39,967 nucleotides of DNA from Desulfuromonas sp. (GTDB lineage: Bacteria > Desulfobacterota > Desulfuromonadia > Desulfuromonadales > Geothermobacteraceae), in the NCBI GenBank assembly GCA_002868905.1, contig PKUA01000075.1:1-39967 (forward strand), written 5' to 3'. Shown one piece after another: positions 1 to 8,496 of the stretch. The notes under the pieces are model-generated. The model was not told the origin of the DNA. It was given only the letters and a program-made list of their open reading frames with translations, and did no database searches. Made by a program: the position numbers and the translations under genes. Position 1 is the stretch's first letter, and the number at the start of each line of letters is the position of its first letter.

Positions 1-180
1 CCCGGTCCACCCGACCGAGGGGTCGTGACAATTTGCACACGCCACCCAGTCCGGCGATGATATTTTGTCAAAAAAGATCTTTTTCCCCAGCTCTTGCATC
101 GGGGTCAGTGCCCCGGCAAAAACCTCCCCGGCAAAGAACAGGCCGACAAAGAGAGCTCCGCTCAGCTTTAGTCCACGCAT
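1..180 (-). CDS. Di-heme cytochrome c peroxidase / MauG-like protein, N-terminal part
   Basis: The first 60 residues of a secreted c-type cytochrome; the gene continues past the left edge. The start codon at 178-180 follows a strong Shine-Dalgarno, GGAGG, six bases upstream. Residues 1-23 form a signal peptide (MRGLKLSGALFVGLFFAGEV). Residues 31-36 (LGKKIF) and the first haem site CANCH at 48-52, followed by DPSVGW, are the usual opening of the cytochrome c peroxidase/MauG family, which reads LGK.LFFD then CxxCHDP. Family members are periplasmic di-haem proteins that reduce peroxide or oxidise protein residues; which this one does cannot be told from the fragment. It is preceded by a GEMM-type riboswitch with a terminator (221-335), so expression probably depends on a cyclic dinucleotide. 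Confidence 0.8.
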   Translation of the reverse strand, partial: MRGLKLSGALFVGLFFAGEVFAGALTPMQELGKKIFFDKISSPDWVACANCHDPSVGWTG

Positions 181-220
181 AACCACCTCCCGCCTACGCA
201 GTGCGTCGTTTGGACCGGCC

Positions 221-269
221 AAAGAAAATGGCCGGGTTGCCTTGGATTTCTCCTTCGGCAACTCGGCCA
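221..269 (-). terminator. Riboswitch expression-platform terminator
   Basis: On the minus strand TGGCCGAGTTGCC (269-257) pairs with GGCAACCCGGCCA (241-229), twelve of thirteen positions, around a 15-base loop, and is followed by TTTTCTTT (228-221). This is a good intrinsic terminator. Its 5' arm is the conserved 3' block of the GEMM aptamer, so aptamer and terminator cannot form together. That suggests a transcriptional ON switch, in which ligand binding spares the terminator from forming; this is inference from geometry. Confidence 0.75.
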
Positions 270-335
270 TCTTGTTTCAAGACCCGTAGCTTTCCGACCC
301 TGTCTTGCGGCAGGTTTGGCTTTATCGAGAGTGCT
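251..335 (-). promoter_or_regulatory. GEMM-I riboswitch aptamer (cyclic dinucleotide)
   Basis: Read on the minus strand, the 5' leader of the cytochrome gene carries the conserved GEMM-I elements in order: AAAGCCAAACC; a short hairpin CCTGCC-GCAA-GACAGG with a GNRA tetraloop; the core GTCGGAAAGCTACGGG (consensus GACGCAAAGCyACGG); a second hairpin TCTTG-AAA-CAAGA; and the 3' block GATGGCCGAGTTGCCG, which resembles the tetraloop-receptor end of the class. A P1 helix can form between CTC-TCG and CGA-AG-GAG. GEMM-I RNAs sense c-di-GMP, and a Geobacter subset senses cyclic AMP-GMP and often controls c-type cytochromes. Which ligand applies here is not decided by reading. The 3' part of the aptamer is also the 5' arm of the terminator at 221-269. 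Confidence 0.82.
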
Positions 336-349
336 TCACCTTAGATTAA

Positions 350-586
350 GAGGTTATCACCGAAGTCGTTTTTGTCAATGCGGGTGAACCCTGCGGTCCT
401 TATTCCTCTTCCAGGCGTTGCACGTCGACCGCGACATCGATATCCCGCATTTTCAACAACGATCACCACCTCGAGGTGCGACAGCTGGTTTCCGCAACCT
501 TGCCGGAGAACTTGACCAAGATCTTCGCCTACCGCCGGCAGGTAATCGATGAAATCTTCAACTCCAGGAAGAAACCTCTCTTTTGA
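350..586 (+). pseudogene. Start-less open frame, possible gene remnant
   Basis: A 78-codon plus-strand frame runs from just after a stop at 347-349 to TGA at 584-586. It has no ATG, GTG or TTG near its beginning. Its second half reads like real protein (RIFNNDHHLEVRQLVSATL, then ENLTKIFAYRRQVIDEIF), with a plausible charged helix. The first half is Ser/Arg-rich and unconvincing. A neighbouring frame has an ATG at 378-380, so a frameshifted remnant is possible. No family recognised. It lies antisense to, and just outside, the riboswitch leader. Low confidence. Confidence 0.22.
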
Positions 587-662
587 CCATTCATCCCGCC
601 ATAAGCCAGTCAAATCAGTCAAATAAAAAGCCCAGAATGGCAATGAGGCCAGTTCATCTCAC

Positions 663-1478
663 TCACCCGTTCATCTTTTCAGGTCGAAGCGCCATGGCCC
701 TTCGCTTGACACCGATCTCCATGCGCAGCAGGTTCACCGGATCACCAAATTGCGTATAAATAGCCACATCGGCAGCATCACGGCCGTAGGCGATCGCCAC
801 GCGCCCGCCTTGCTGTCCGCTCTGTGTCGGATCGAATGTGTACCATCGCCCGCCGACGTAAGCTTCAAACCAGGCGTGAAGGTCCATCGGTGCAAGCGTC
901 TCCAGATAACCGACGACCATTCGAGCAGGAATTGACAGCGCTCGGCAACAGGCGATACCCAAATGGGCCATATCCCTGCAGACAGCCTGCGACCTTTGAT
1001 TGACTTCACAAGCGCTGATGATCTGTTGGCCTGACCCGGGTGTGTATTCTAAAATCCGGCGGATATAGTTGACGATTGCAGTGCACTGATCGTAACCCGG
1101 GGCCACCCCCTGAACAATAGACGGCACCATCTGCGTAAAGCGGTCGGATTCGCAAAACCGGCTTGGCAACAGGAAAGGCAACGTCTCGTCGGGTAAATTT
1201 TGCACTTCAACAAAAGCCGCCCCCGGAGCCGTATCGAAGGCTTCGGCGCATTCGACATCAACCGATGTGTGGATTGAAAACGGTCCGGCTGGAGCCACCA
1301 ATCGCTGGCACAGATTGCCGAAAGGGTCGGTGAATTCGACCACCGTAACGCTGGGTGACAACACGTACTGTTCACGGCCAACCCACTGCTGCCGTCCACT
1401 GCGAGGGCGGAGCATGAGTAAAAACGGGGTGGCTACCGGAATGTTGAATTCAAGACAGCAAGAAGCATGAAGCCACAT
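663..1478 (-). CDS. Transglutaminase-like family protein
   Basis: A 271-residue protein of the bacterial transglutaminase-like superfamily (cysteine protease/amidase fold). The N-terminal beta region (about 1-105) precedes the catalytic core. The triad is complete: Cys167 in [12 protein letters not shown], His201 in [10 protein letters not shown] and Asp216 in YTFDPT. The start ATG has AAGGA seven bases upstream. It is the last gene of the cluster with ATP-grasp and alpha-E proteins. It is separated from the preceding transglutaminase gene by 132 bases, which hold a weak promoter-like TTGACC (1598-1603, minus strand) and a CCCC/GGGG hairpin, so it may have some transcription of its own. Whether members hydrolyse or form amide bonds is unknown. 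Family assignment is firm, substrate unknown. Confidence 0.85.
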   Translation of the reverse strand: MWLHASCCLEFNIPVATPFLLMLRPRSGRQQWVGREQYVLSPSVTVVEFTDPFGNLCQRLVAPAGPFSIHTSVDVECAEAFDTAPGAAFVEVQNLPDETLPFLLPSRFCESDRFTQMVPSIVQGVAPGYDQCTAIVNYIRRILEYTPGSGQQIISACEVNQRSQAVCRDMAHLGIACCRALSIPARMVVGYLETLAPMDLHAWFEAYVGGRWYTFDPTQSGQQGGRVAIAYGRDAADVAIYTQFGDPVNLLRMEIGVKRRAMALRPEKMNG

Positions 1479-1610
1479 GGATATTCCTTTTCAGTTGAAC
1501 GGTAACAATCCCCCGACTTTGCCCATTGTCATAAGGGGTGGAAAGCCCCGTCCTGGGGTTGCTCGAAATCCCTTTTTCGTATCCGAGAGCGTTGCATGGT
1601 CAACCGCTGT

Positions 1611-2486
1611 TCAACCAATGGGGAGCACATCGACAGAGACCTTCAATTTGTGCTTGCCGCTGCCGAAGGCAACCCCTTTCAAGGGGGTCACATCGGCAAA
1701 ATCACGCCCCCAGGCAACGGTCATGTGTCGATCTCCGGGCAGCTGGTTGTTGGTAGGATCGAAATCAAGCCAGCCGAAACCAGGCAGACAGACCGAGAAC
1801 CACGCATGCGAAGCATCGGCACCAACCAGTCGCTCTTTTCCGGGCGGCGGCAAGGTCTCTATATATCCGCTCACATAGCGTGCCGCAAGTCCCAGAGAAC
1901 GCAGACAACCGATGGCCAGGTGGGCAAAGTCCTGGCAAACGCCACTGCGATGCGCCAAAACCTCTTTCAGCGGAGTCGCAATCGTCGAGAATTCCGGGTC
2001 GTATTTGAACTCCTGGTAAATCCTCTGCATCAGGTCGTTGACAGCCTCCATCAGTGGTCGTCCCGGCGGGAAAGATGGCTGTGCGTAGTTCAGCAGTTGA
2101 TCACTCACGGTGACCATTGACGAATCGAGGACAAACTGTGAGGCGGTGACAATCTCATCCGAAAGATCGCTGCGCAAGCGATCACGAGCCATTTCCCAGG
2201 ACAGTGTTTCCGCACCCTCAATCAGAGGAGACACACCGGTTTCCACTTCGCTGACCGCCGTCACGACCATCTTGTCATGGGGCTGCTGGATCGAAAAATA
2301 GACCGTCCGGTTGCCGAAATAGTCGAAACGCTCATAGTAGTCCTGCGGCAGTGGGTCAATCTCCAAGCTGGCAGAAAAGACCTCCTGATATGGTAACCCC
2401 CGTGGCAACATGCGGGCCTCGTTGTAACAGAGCCCTGCGCTGGCTTTATAGATAAACGTGGTCGTGTGGGTGATACGGTATTTCAT
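1611..2486 (-). CDS. Transglutaminase-like protein with N-terminal bacterial transglutaminase domain
   Basis: A 291-residue protein of the COG1305 type: N-terminal beta domain (MKYRITHTTTFIYKASAGL, about 1-85) as in Bact_transglu_N, then the papain-like core. Triad: Cys184 in SGVCQDFAHLAIG, His228 in DASHAWFSV and Asp243 in WLDFDPTN. The SGYIETLPPPG segment between Cys and His is typical of the family found next to alpha-E and ATP-grasp genes. The ATG overlaps the stop codon of the upstream ATP-grasp/alpha-E gene, so the two are translationally coupled. No signal peptide is seen, so it probably acts in the cytoplasm. The substrate is unknown, but a peptide or amide made by the adjacent ligases is the obvious inference. 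Confidence 0.88.
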   Translation of the reverse strand: MKYRITHTTTFIYKASAGLCYNEARMLPRGLPYQEVFSASLEIDPLPQDYYERFDYFGNRTVYFSIQQPHDKMVVTAVSEVETGVSPLIEGAETLSWEMARDRLRSDLSDEIVTASQFVLDSSMVTVSDQLLNYAQPSFPPGRPLMEAVNDLMQRIYQEFKYDPEFSTIATPLKEVLAHRSGVCQDFAHLAIGCLRSLGLAARYVSGYIETLPPPGKERLVGADASHAWFSVCLPGFGWLDFDPTNNQLPGDRHMTVAWGRDFADVTPLKGVAFGSGKHKLKVSVDVLPIG

Positions 2487-5053
2487 ACGTCCTCATCCTG
2501 CTGTGGCGACAATTGCTGAGAGGGCTGCGAATGGCTGAAATAGTTGCTGGTCATCGTGTCGGAGAGCCGCCACAGACTGTCAACCTGGGCCGACAGCAGA
2601 TCGTCCAGACCTTTGCGGTAACCTTCGCCGTCCTCGATTTTTGACAGCTCTGCGGCATCCGCCAACCGCAGCGCGGTATACGCCTTGAGTATCGACCGCT
2701 CATCTTCACCAAGCCGATGAGTTCCCTGGGGACGCGGCAATTCGGCAACATACTTCTGTAGACAATCGAGCTGGTACGCCAGGGACCTTGGGTGGTGTGG
2801 ATCCATCAAAATCATCTCCAGCACGGTGGGCAGCTGAATATACGAGTGGTAACGGCGACGGAAACTATTCAGACTGTCACAGATAACCAGCACCGTCTCC
2901 ATCAACTGGCGTTTGGCGACGGAATCCATTTCGGGGACAAGAGTAGCTCGCAACAGGGAAATCAGCCCTAAAGCACGCTCCAGGCGCCGGCCAATTTCGA
3001 GGAGTAACCATCCGGCTTCCCGGGTCATGCTCTCCGCAGTCAGGCCGCTGAAGGCAACCAGCTGCATGATCAGGTGGTCGAGACGATCCTGCGTCCTTGA
3101 GCTGCCGGAATCAGGACCCTCTTCATCTTCATCCCAGTCCTGTTGGATGGCGTCGATGATCCGCCAGATCTCGGTGGGCCAATGGTCTCTGACAGTCATC
3201 GCAACCTGTCCGAATATCCGCAGGGTCGATGCCAGGCTCCCCGCACGGTGCACATCATTCAACAAGGAATGTAGCTCCGGCTGAGGACTCTGCAGAAGGC
3301 TTTCAGCACCTTCTTTAACGAATCCGGGGTAGGTTCCGGTCATGTGCGTCAGGGAGCGCAGCAGGCTATGTTGATAAGGCTTGGGGACCTCACCATCGGC
3401 ATCACGCAGCTCACGCCGCAGTAAAAATATGGCCCGCAGCAACCGGGCGACCCCTTCGGCCCGCTCAACGTAACGACCGGCCCAGAATAAGTTATCCGCA
3501 TCACGACTTGGCAAGGGGTCGGTACGAAACTTCAGAACCTGGTCGTTTCCAGGCTGACGCCACAGACTGACATATTCGACCGGTTCGTTCGACAGGACCC
3601 AGGCATCCTTGCTCAGACCGCCAGCCCGGTTCGAAACAACCAACTCCCCGGACTGGGGCGAGATCCGTGTCAAACCACCCGGCATGGCGATGTAACCATC
3701 CTCTCCGGCGACCTGGAAAGAACGGAGGACAGCATGCCTCGGTTCCACCCAGCCATCGACAAATGACGGAGCCGTTGAAAAGCTGACCATTTCCTGTCCG
3801 GTGTAGAGGTGCGGATGATGCAAGATGCTCGATCGCAACTCGGCTTGTTCGGCAACGGTCAATTGAGCTCCGAAAATTGCACGATAGTCGTGTCTTCGAT
3901 GGATCGGTTTGATCACCAGTTTGTCAAGATTTTCGAGGACAAAGTTCCTTTCATTCGCCTGTCCACACCACCAGGTCGCAACCGAAGGGAGCTTAAGTTC
4001 CTCGTTCAGAACATGCCTTGAAATTTTTGGCAAAAAAGCAAGCAGGCCGGGATTCTCCAACACACAACTGCCGATCGGATTGGCAATCGCGACGTGACCG
4101 AGGCGGGCCGACTGCAGCAGCCCGGTAACCCCGAGCCGGGAATCCTTGCGCAGTTCCAGCGGGTCACAGTAGGCATCGTCAACCCGGCGCAGAATGACAT
4201 CAACCTGGTGCAGTCCCTCCAGCGACTTCAGCCAGACCCGCCCGTCACGAACGCTCAGATCATCACCCTGGACGAGTGTGTAGCCGAGGTAATTGGCGAG
4301 GTAGGCATGCTCAAAATAACTCGGGCTGTAAGGTCCGGGAGTCAGCACCACGATGTGAGGATCTTCACGATTCTGCGGAGCGAGCCTGGCCAGTCGATCA
4401 CGCAACGGCTGAAAAAATCCGGCGAGACGCTTGACGTGACAATCACGAAACAAGGCCGGTGCGATGCGCGTCATCACCATGCGATTTTCCAACGCATAGC
4501 CGGCTCCGGAAGGAGTTTGTGTCCGGTCATCAATGACCCACATGCGACCATCAGGACCACGGGCAAGGTTGGAAGAGCAGAGGATCAGGGGACGGTCACC
4601 GGGAGGATTGAGCCCGACACAGGCACGTTGGAACCCGAGATGGCCGAAGATCAGGTCAGGAGGCAGCAGTCCGTCCTTGATCAACGTCTGGGGACCGTAT
4701 ATGTCCGCCAGAATCAGGTTGAGAAGTTCTGCTCGCTGGACCAGGCCGGCTTCAATAACCGACCACTCCTCTGCGCTGATGAACAGAGGGATTGGGTCAA
4801 GCTGCCAGGGTCGGCTGGTTCCACTCAATCCGTCGTAGATATTGAAAGTGACACCGTTCTCGCGCAGCAGCCTCTGTGCTTCGCGGTGACGGCGTTCCAG
4901 GCCTTCCCGGCCGAGATGATCGAGTTCCTGCATGAGAGCCTGCCAGTGCGGCTGCAACTGCCCCTCACCGGCATACATCTCATCATAGGCTTCCAGCCTG
5001 GTGTCATAAAACTGGGTGATCGATCGCGGAATTGGCTTATCTGCTTGCGACAC
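2483..5053 (-). CDS. Fused circularly permuted ATP-grasp and alpha-E domain protein
   Basis: An 856-residue two-part protein. Residues about 1-490 are a circularly permuted type 2 ATP-grasp domain (DUF404/DUF407, COG2308), with landmarks YDEMYAGEGQLQPHW, the [11 protein letters not shown] block, LENRMVMTRIAP, VDVILRRVDDAYCDP and VMPGGLTR-like PGGLTRISPQSG. Residues about 515-830 are an alpha-E domain (DUF403, COG2307) beginning DADNLFWAGRYVERAEGVAR. The glycine-rich nucleotide loop found in the separate ATP-grasp protein of this cluster is replaced here by KPIHRRHDYRAIFGAQLT, so its ligase activity is uncertain. Start: GTG at 5051-5053 with GAGAGG eight bases upstream; no better ATG exists before the conserved region. 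Its stop overlaps the next gene. C-terminus is Gln/Ser-rich. Confidence 0.88.
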   Translation of the reverse strand: MSQADKPIPRSITQFYDTRLEAYDEMYAGEGQLQPHWQALMQELDHLGREGLERRHREAQRLLRENGVTFNIYDGLSGTSRPWQLDPIPLFISAEEWSVIEAGLVQRAELLNLILADIYGPQTLIKDGLLPPDLIFGHLGFQRACVGLNPPGDRPLILCSSNLARGPDGRMWVIDDRTQTPSGAGYALENRMVMTRIAPALFRDCHVKRLAGFFQPLRDRLARLAPQNREDPHIVVLTPGPYSPSYFEHAYLANYLGYTLVQGDDLSVRDGRVWLKSLEGLHQVDVILRRVDDAYCDPLELRKDSRLGVTGLLQSARLGHVAIANPIGSCVLENPGLLAFLPKISRHVLNEELKLPSVATWWCGQANERNFVLENLDKLVIKPIHRRHDYRAIFGAQLTVAEQAELRSSILHHPHLYTGQEMVSFSTAPSFVDGWVEPRHAVLRSFQVAGEDGYIAMPGGLTRISPQSGELVVSNRAGGLSKDAWVLSNEPVEYVSLWRQPGNDQVLKFRTDPLPSRDADNLFWAGRYVERAEGVARLLRAIFLLRRELRDADGEVPKPYQHSLLRSLTHMTGTYPGFVKEGAESLLQSPQPELHSLLNDVHRAGSLASTLRIFGQVAMTVRDHWPTEIWRIIDAIQQDWDEDEEGPDSGSSRTQDRLDHLIMQLVAFSGLTAESMTREAGWLLLEIGRRLERALGLISLLRATLVPEMDSVAKRQLMETVLVICDSLNSFRRRYHSYIQLPTVLEMILMDPHHPRSLAYQLDCLQKYVAELPRPQGTHRLGEDERSILKAYTALRLADAAELSKIEDGEGYRKGLDDLLSAQVDSLWRLSDTMTSNYFSHSQPSQQLSPQQDEDV

Positions 5054-5101
5054 GGGTGAGCCCTCTCAAGGACAACGTGTATTGACTTCTCGGTTCCATG
5101 G

Positions 5102-8100
5102 TTATTTGCCAGGGAATCGACGTAAATCCACGGTATATGGAAACTCTTCGTTTTGTTCTTCTTCGGGCGGCACCATCGGCCGGACCGGGTCGGTTAGAGG
5201 CGCAAAAGTCCCCAGGCCGGCATACGTCGGAGGTGCCGCCTGGACTGCTCCGGGGGCAGCCCCGAGATCCCAGAAGCGGGTAATGCGTCGAGCTTCAGCC
5301 TCGTAGGCGTTAACGGGGAAGACATCATAACTTCGGCCGCCCGGGTGCGACACATGGTAGGTACAACCGCCAATCGCTTGACCGCTCCAGGTGTCGATCA
5401 CATTGAAAACCAGCGGCGAATGCGGCTTAATGGTCGGGTGCAGAGCTGATGGCGGCTGCCAGGCCCGGTAACGGACTCCAACCACATATTCCCCCTTGCG
5501 CCCGGTGCTGCGCAAAGCCAGGCGTCGACCATTGCAGGCCACCACATGACGTAACTCGGTCAGGCCGGTGATACGCAACTGCAGTCTTTCAATCGAAGAA
5601 TCGACGAAGCGGGCAGTCCCCTGGCTCCCCATCTCTTCACCGAGAACATGCCACGGTTCGATGGCAAAACGTAACTCCAGCTCCATGGAGTCGATATTCA
5701 CCGATCCGAAATGTGGGAACCGGAATTCGAGGAACGGCTCAAACCACTCCAGTTCAAACGGATACCCGGCCCGATTCAGATCGGTGACGACCTGCCTCAT
5801 GTCCTCGCGGACAAAGTGCGGCAACAGGAACCGGTCATGCAGTTCCGTCCCCCAACGCACCAGATCATGCTCGTAGGGTTTGTCCCAGAACCAGGCGACC
5901 AGGGTGCGCAACAGCAGGTTCTGAACCAGGCTCATGCGTGCATGGGGCGGCATCTCGAAGGCTCGCAGTTCAACCAGACCGAGACGTCCGGCCGAACTGT
6001 CCGGCGAATAAAGCTTGTCGATGCAGAATTCGGCCCGATGGGTGTTACCGGTCATGTCGATCAGCAGATTACGTAGCAGCCGATCGACCAACCACGGCGC
6101 CGGGACCTCCCCTTTCGGCATCTGCTGAAAGGCGATCTCGAGTTCGTACAAGGAGTCGTTGCGGGCCTCGTCCACCCGTGGTGCCTGGCTGGTCGGGCCG
6201 ACAAACATCCCCGAGAAGAGGTAAGACAGCCCGGGATGGTGCTGCCAGTAGGTCACCAGACTGCGCAGCAGGTCGGGGCGACGCAGGACCGGACTGTCAG
6301 CTGGGGTCGGTCCGCCAATGGTGATGTGGTTCCCTCCGCCGGTTCCGGAATGACGCCCGTCGAGCATGAACTTTTCGGTGCCAAGTCGGCTCTGACGGGC
6401 ATCTTCGTACAGAGTCACGGTGTTTTTCACAAGCTCCCGCCAGCTGGCGGCCGGATGAATATTGACCTCAATGACGCCCGGATCAGGAGTGACCAGCAAC
6501 CGCTCCAAGCGATAATCTCGCGGAGGCTCATAGCCTTCGATAACCACCGGCATTGACAACTCAGCCGAGGTCGCCTCGATCGCAGCCAGGAGGGACAAAT
6601 AGTGTTCGAGCATGGTCAACGGCGCCATGAAAATGTGCAGACGACCGTCCCGAGCCTCAACGCAGAGGGCCGTGTGCGGGATTTTTATGAATTCACCATC
6701 ACCTCCGGCATCAGCGGGAGGCTGCTCATGCACTTCCGGGTGAGCGCTCGCCGTTTCCTCGACCTGGCTGTATCTTTTGGCAACCTCGCCATGGTAGTCC
6801 TCAAGGACCGGCAGTTCGGCAAACTGGTTGTGTTCGGGATTCAATTCCCGTTTTTCCGGCGCCTCCCACGGGAGCGACTCGAGCGGCAGGCGCAAACCCA
6901 TTGCTGAACCGCCAGGAATCAGGAACATCTGGCCCCGCCGAAACTCCCAGGGACCACTGTACCAGCCGCCTGTTTTCAGGTCCCACTGCAGCGGCAGCGC
7001 ATAGCCGGTCGGAACACCAAGCCCCTTATCGAGCAATTGTGCCAGGTAACGCCGTTCCAGCGGGTCCTTGAGATCAACCTTGAGCGGGTCGACGTTCTCC
7101 GGCAGGGTTCCCTCTTTCCACAGATAGTAGAAAATATCCTCGTAACCGGGGACTGCCCGCTTCGGATCAACACCGAGCCGCTTCGCCAGCTCCTCCGTGA
7201 ACTGTTCGGCGTGTTCATGGGTCATACCGTAATTCGTGGCGATGTCTGCAAGGAGTTCGGGGTTGCGCCAGACCGGCGTGCCATCCTTTCGCCAGAAACA
7301 GCCATAAGCCCAACGCGGCAGTTGCTCGCCGGGGTACCATTTACCCTGTCCGAAGTGCAACAGGCCGCCGCTGCTGAAAGACTCCTGCAGACGCCGCACC
7401 AAGGTGTTGGCCAGGGCTCTTTTGTGCGGGCCGTCCGCCTTGGTGTTCCACTCCGCACCTTCCATGTCATCGATGGAAACGAAGGTCGGCTCACCTCCCA
7501 TGGTGAGACGCACATCGCCACTGGCGAGGTCGGCATCGACCTGCTCGCCCAGGGCGTCTATCCGTACCCATTGCTCGTCGCTGTACGGTTTTGTCACCCG
7601 AGGATCTTCGCGGATACGTTTGACGCTGTTGTCGAATTCGAAGACCACCTCGCACTTATCCATGCCCCCACTGACCGGGGCCGCGCTTGAATAATGCGGC
7701 GTACAGGCCAGCGGGATGTGACCTTCGCCGGCAAACAGGCCGGAAGTCGGATCGAGCCCGATCCAGCCTGCACCTGGGATATAGACCTCAGCCCAGGCAT
7801 GCAGATCGGTAAAATCAGCCTCGGGTCCGGAAGGCCCGTCGAGCGACTTTTCATCGGCCGTCAACTGGATCAGGTAACCAGAGACGAAGCGCGCAGCCAA
7901 CCCCAGGTGGCGCAAAATCTGCACCAGCAGCCAGCCCGAATCACGGCACGATCCGAGTGCCCGACCGAGGGTCTCTTCGCAACTTTGCACCCCGGGCTCC
8001 ATTCGCACCGAATAGTTGACCGTTTCACGAACCCTCTGATTCAGGCTGACCAAAAAGTCAACCGTAGGAGTCGGTGTAAGATCGACCTTCTCCAACCAGG

Positions 8101-8485
8101 CACTTAACAAAGGTCCGCTTTCAGTCACCTCGAAGTAGGGGGTCAGCTCCTTGTGTAACAGCGCTTCGTAACTGAAAGGAATTTTTTCGGCGGACTCCTC
8201 GACAAAGAAATCGAACGGGTTGATGACGGTCATGTCGGCGACCACCTCGACTTCGATCCTCAGTTCACGTGTCTTCTCCGGAAAAACCAGACGCGCCAGG
8301 TAGTTGCCGAAAGGGTCCTGCTGCCAATTCAAGAAAGCGGTATCCGGGGCAATGCGCAACGAATACGCACGAATCGGCGTGCGCGAATGGGGTGCTGGGC
8401 GCAGCCGCAGGATATGAGGGGAGAGGTTGACCAGCCGGTCGAACTTGTAATGAGTCAGATGGCTGCAAGCCACGCGAATAGACAT
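5102..8485 (-). CDS. Transglutaminase-DUF2126 fusion protein
   Basis: A large 1127-residue protein (COG4196 type). Residues about 1-100 are the bacterial transglutaminase N-terminal domain, and about 150-260 the papain-like core with Cys180 (RALGSCRDSGW), His229 (DLHAWAEVY) and Asp245 (IGLDPTSG), a complete triad. Residues about 300-1110 are the long DUF2126 region, recognisable by the VRLTMGGEPTFVSIDDMEG, GGNHITIGGPTPADSP and FVGPTSQAPRVDEARNDSL blocks. DUF2126 has been suggested in the literature, as I recall, to be a glutamine-synthetase-like amide ligase; the GGNHIT motif would fit, but this is not proven. The gene starts 11 bases after the alpha-E gene, with GGGGAA upstream of its ATG. 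Length is normal for the family. Confidence 0.9.
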   Translation of the reverse strand: MSIRVACSHLTHYKFDRLVNLSPHILRLRPAPHSRTPIRAYSLRIAPDTAFLNWQQDPFGNYLARLVFPEKTRELRIEVEVVADMTVINPFDFFVEESAEKIPFSYEALLHKELTPYFEVTESGPLLSAWLEKVDLTPTPTVDFLVSLNQRVRETVNYSVRMEPGVQSCEETLGRALGSCRDSGWLLVQILRHLGLAARFVSGYLIQLTADEKSLDGPSGPEADFTDLHAWAEVYIPGAGWIGLDPTSGLFAGEGHIPLACTPHYSSAAPVSGGMDKCEVVFEFDNSVKRIREDPRVTKPYSDEQWVRIDALGEQVDADLASGDVRLTMGGEPTFVSIDDMEGAEWNTKADGPHKRALANTLVRRLQESFSSGGLLHFGQGKWYPGEQLPRWAYGCFWRKDGTPVWRNPELLADIATNYGMTHEHAEQFTEELAKRLGVDPKRAVPGYEDIFYYLWKEGTLPENVDPLKVDLKDPLERRYLAQLLDKGLGVPTGYALPLQWDLKTGGWYSGPWEFRRGQMFLIPGGSAMGLRLPLESLPWEAPEKRELNPEHNQFAELPVLEDYHGEVAKRYSQVEETASAHPEVHEQPPADAGGDGEFIKIPHTALCVEARDGRLHIFMAPLTMLEHYLSLLAAIEATSAELSMPVVIEGYEPPRDYRLERLLVTPDPGVIEVNIHPAASWRELVKNTVTLYEDARQSRLGTEKFMLDGRHSGTGGGNHITIGGPTPADSPVLRRPDLLRSLVTYWQHHPGLSYLFSGMFVGPTSQAPRVDEARNDSLYELEIAFQQMPKGEVPAPWLVDRLLRNLLIDMTGNTHRAEFCIDKLYSPDSSAGRLGLVELRAFEMPPHARMSLVQNLLLRTLVAWFWDKPYEHDLVRWGTELHDRFLLPHFVREDMRQVVTDLNRAGYPFELEWFEPFLEFRFPHFGSVNIDSMELELRFAIEPWHVLGEEMGSQGTARFVDSSIERLQLRITGLTELRHVVACNGRRLALRSTGRKGEYVVGVRYRAWQPPSALHPTIKPHSPLVFNVIDTWSGQAIGGCTYHVSHPGGRSYDVFPVNAYEAEARRITRFWDLGAAPGAVQAAPPTYAGLGTFAPLTDPVRPMVPPEEEQNEEFPYTVDLRRFPGK

Positions 8486-8496
8486 GAATGATTCCC

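Noticed and set aside
341-643. 100-codon minus-strand frame between the cytochrome leader and the transglutaminase gene
   Set aside because: Composition is Arg/Gly-rich without hydrophobic pattern, and there is no ribosome site; the opposite strand has the more protein-like, though start-less, frame.
4094-5059. Long plus-strand frame opposite the ATP-grasp/alpha-E gene
   Set aside because: No motif, and the minus-strand protein is well conserved in family blocks throughout.
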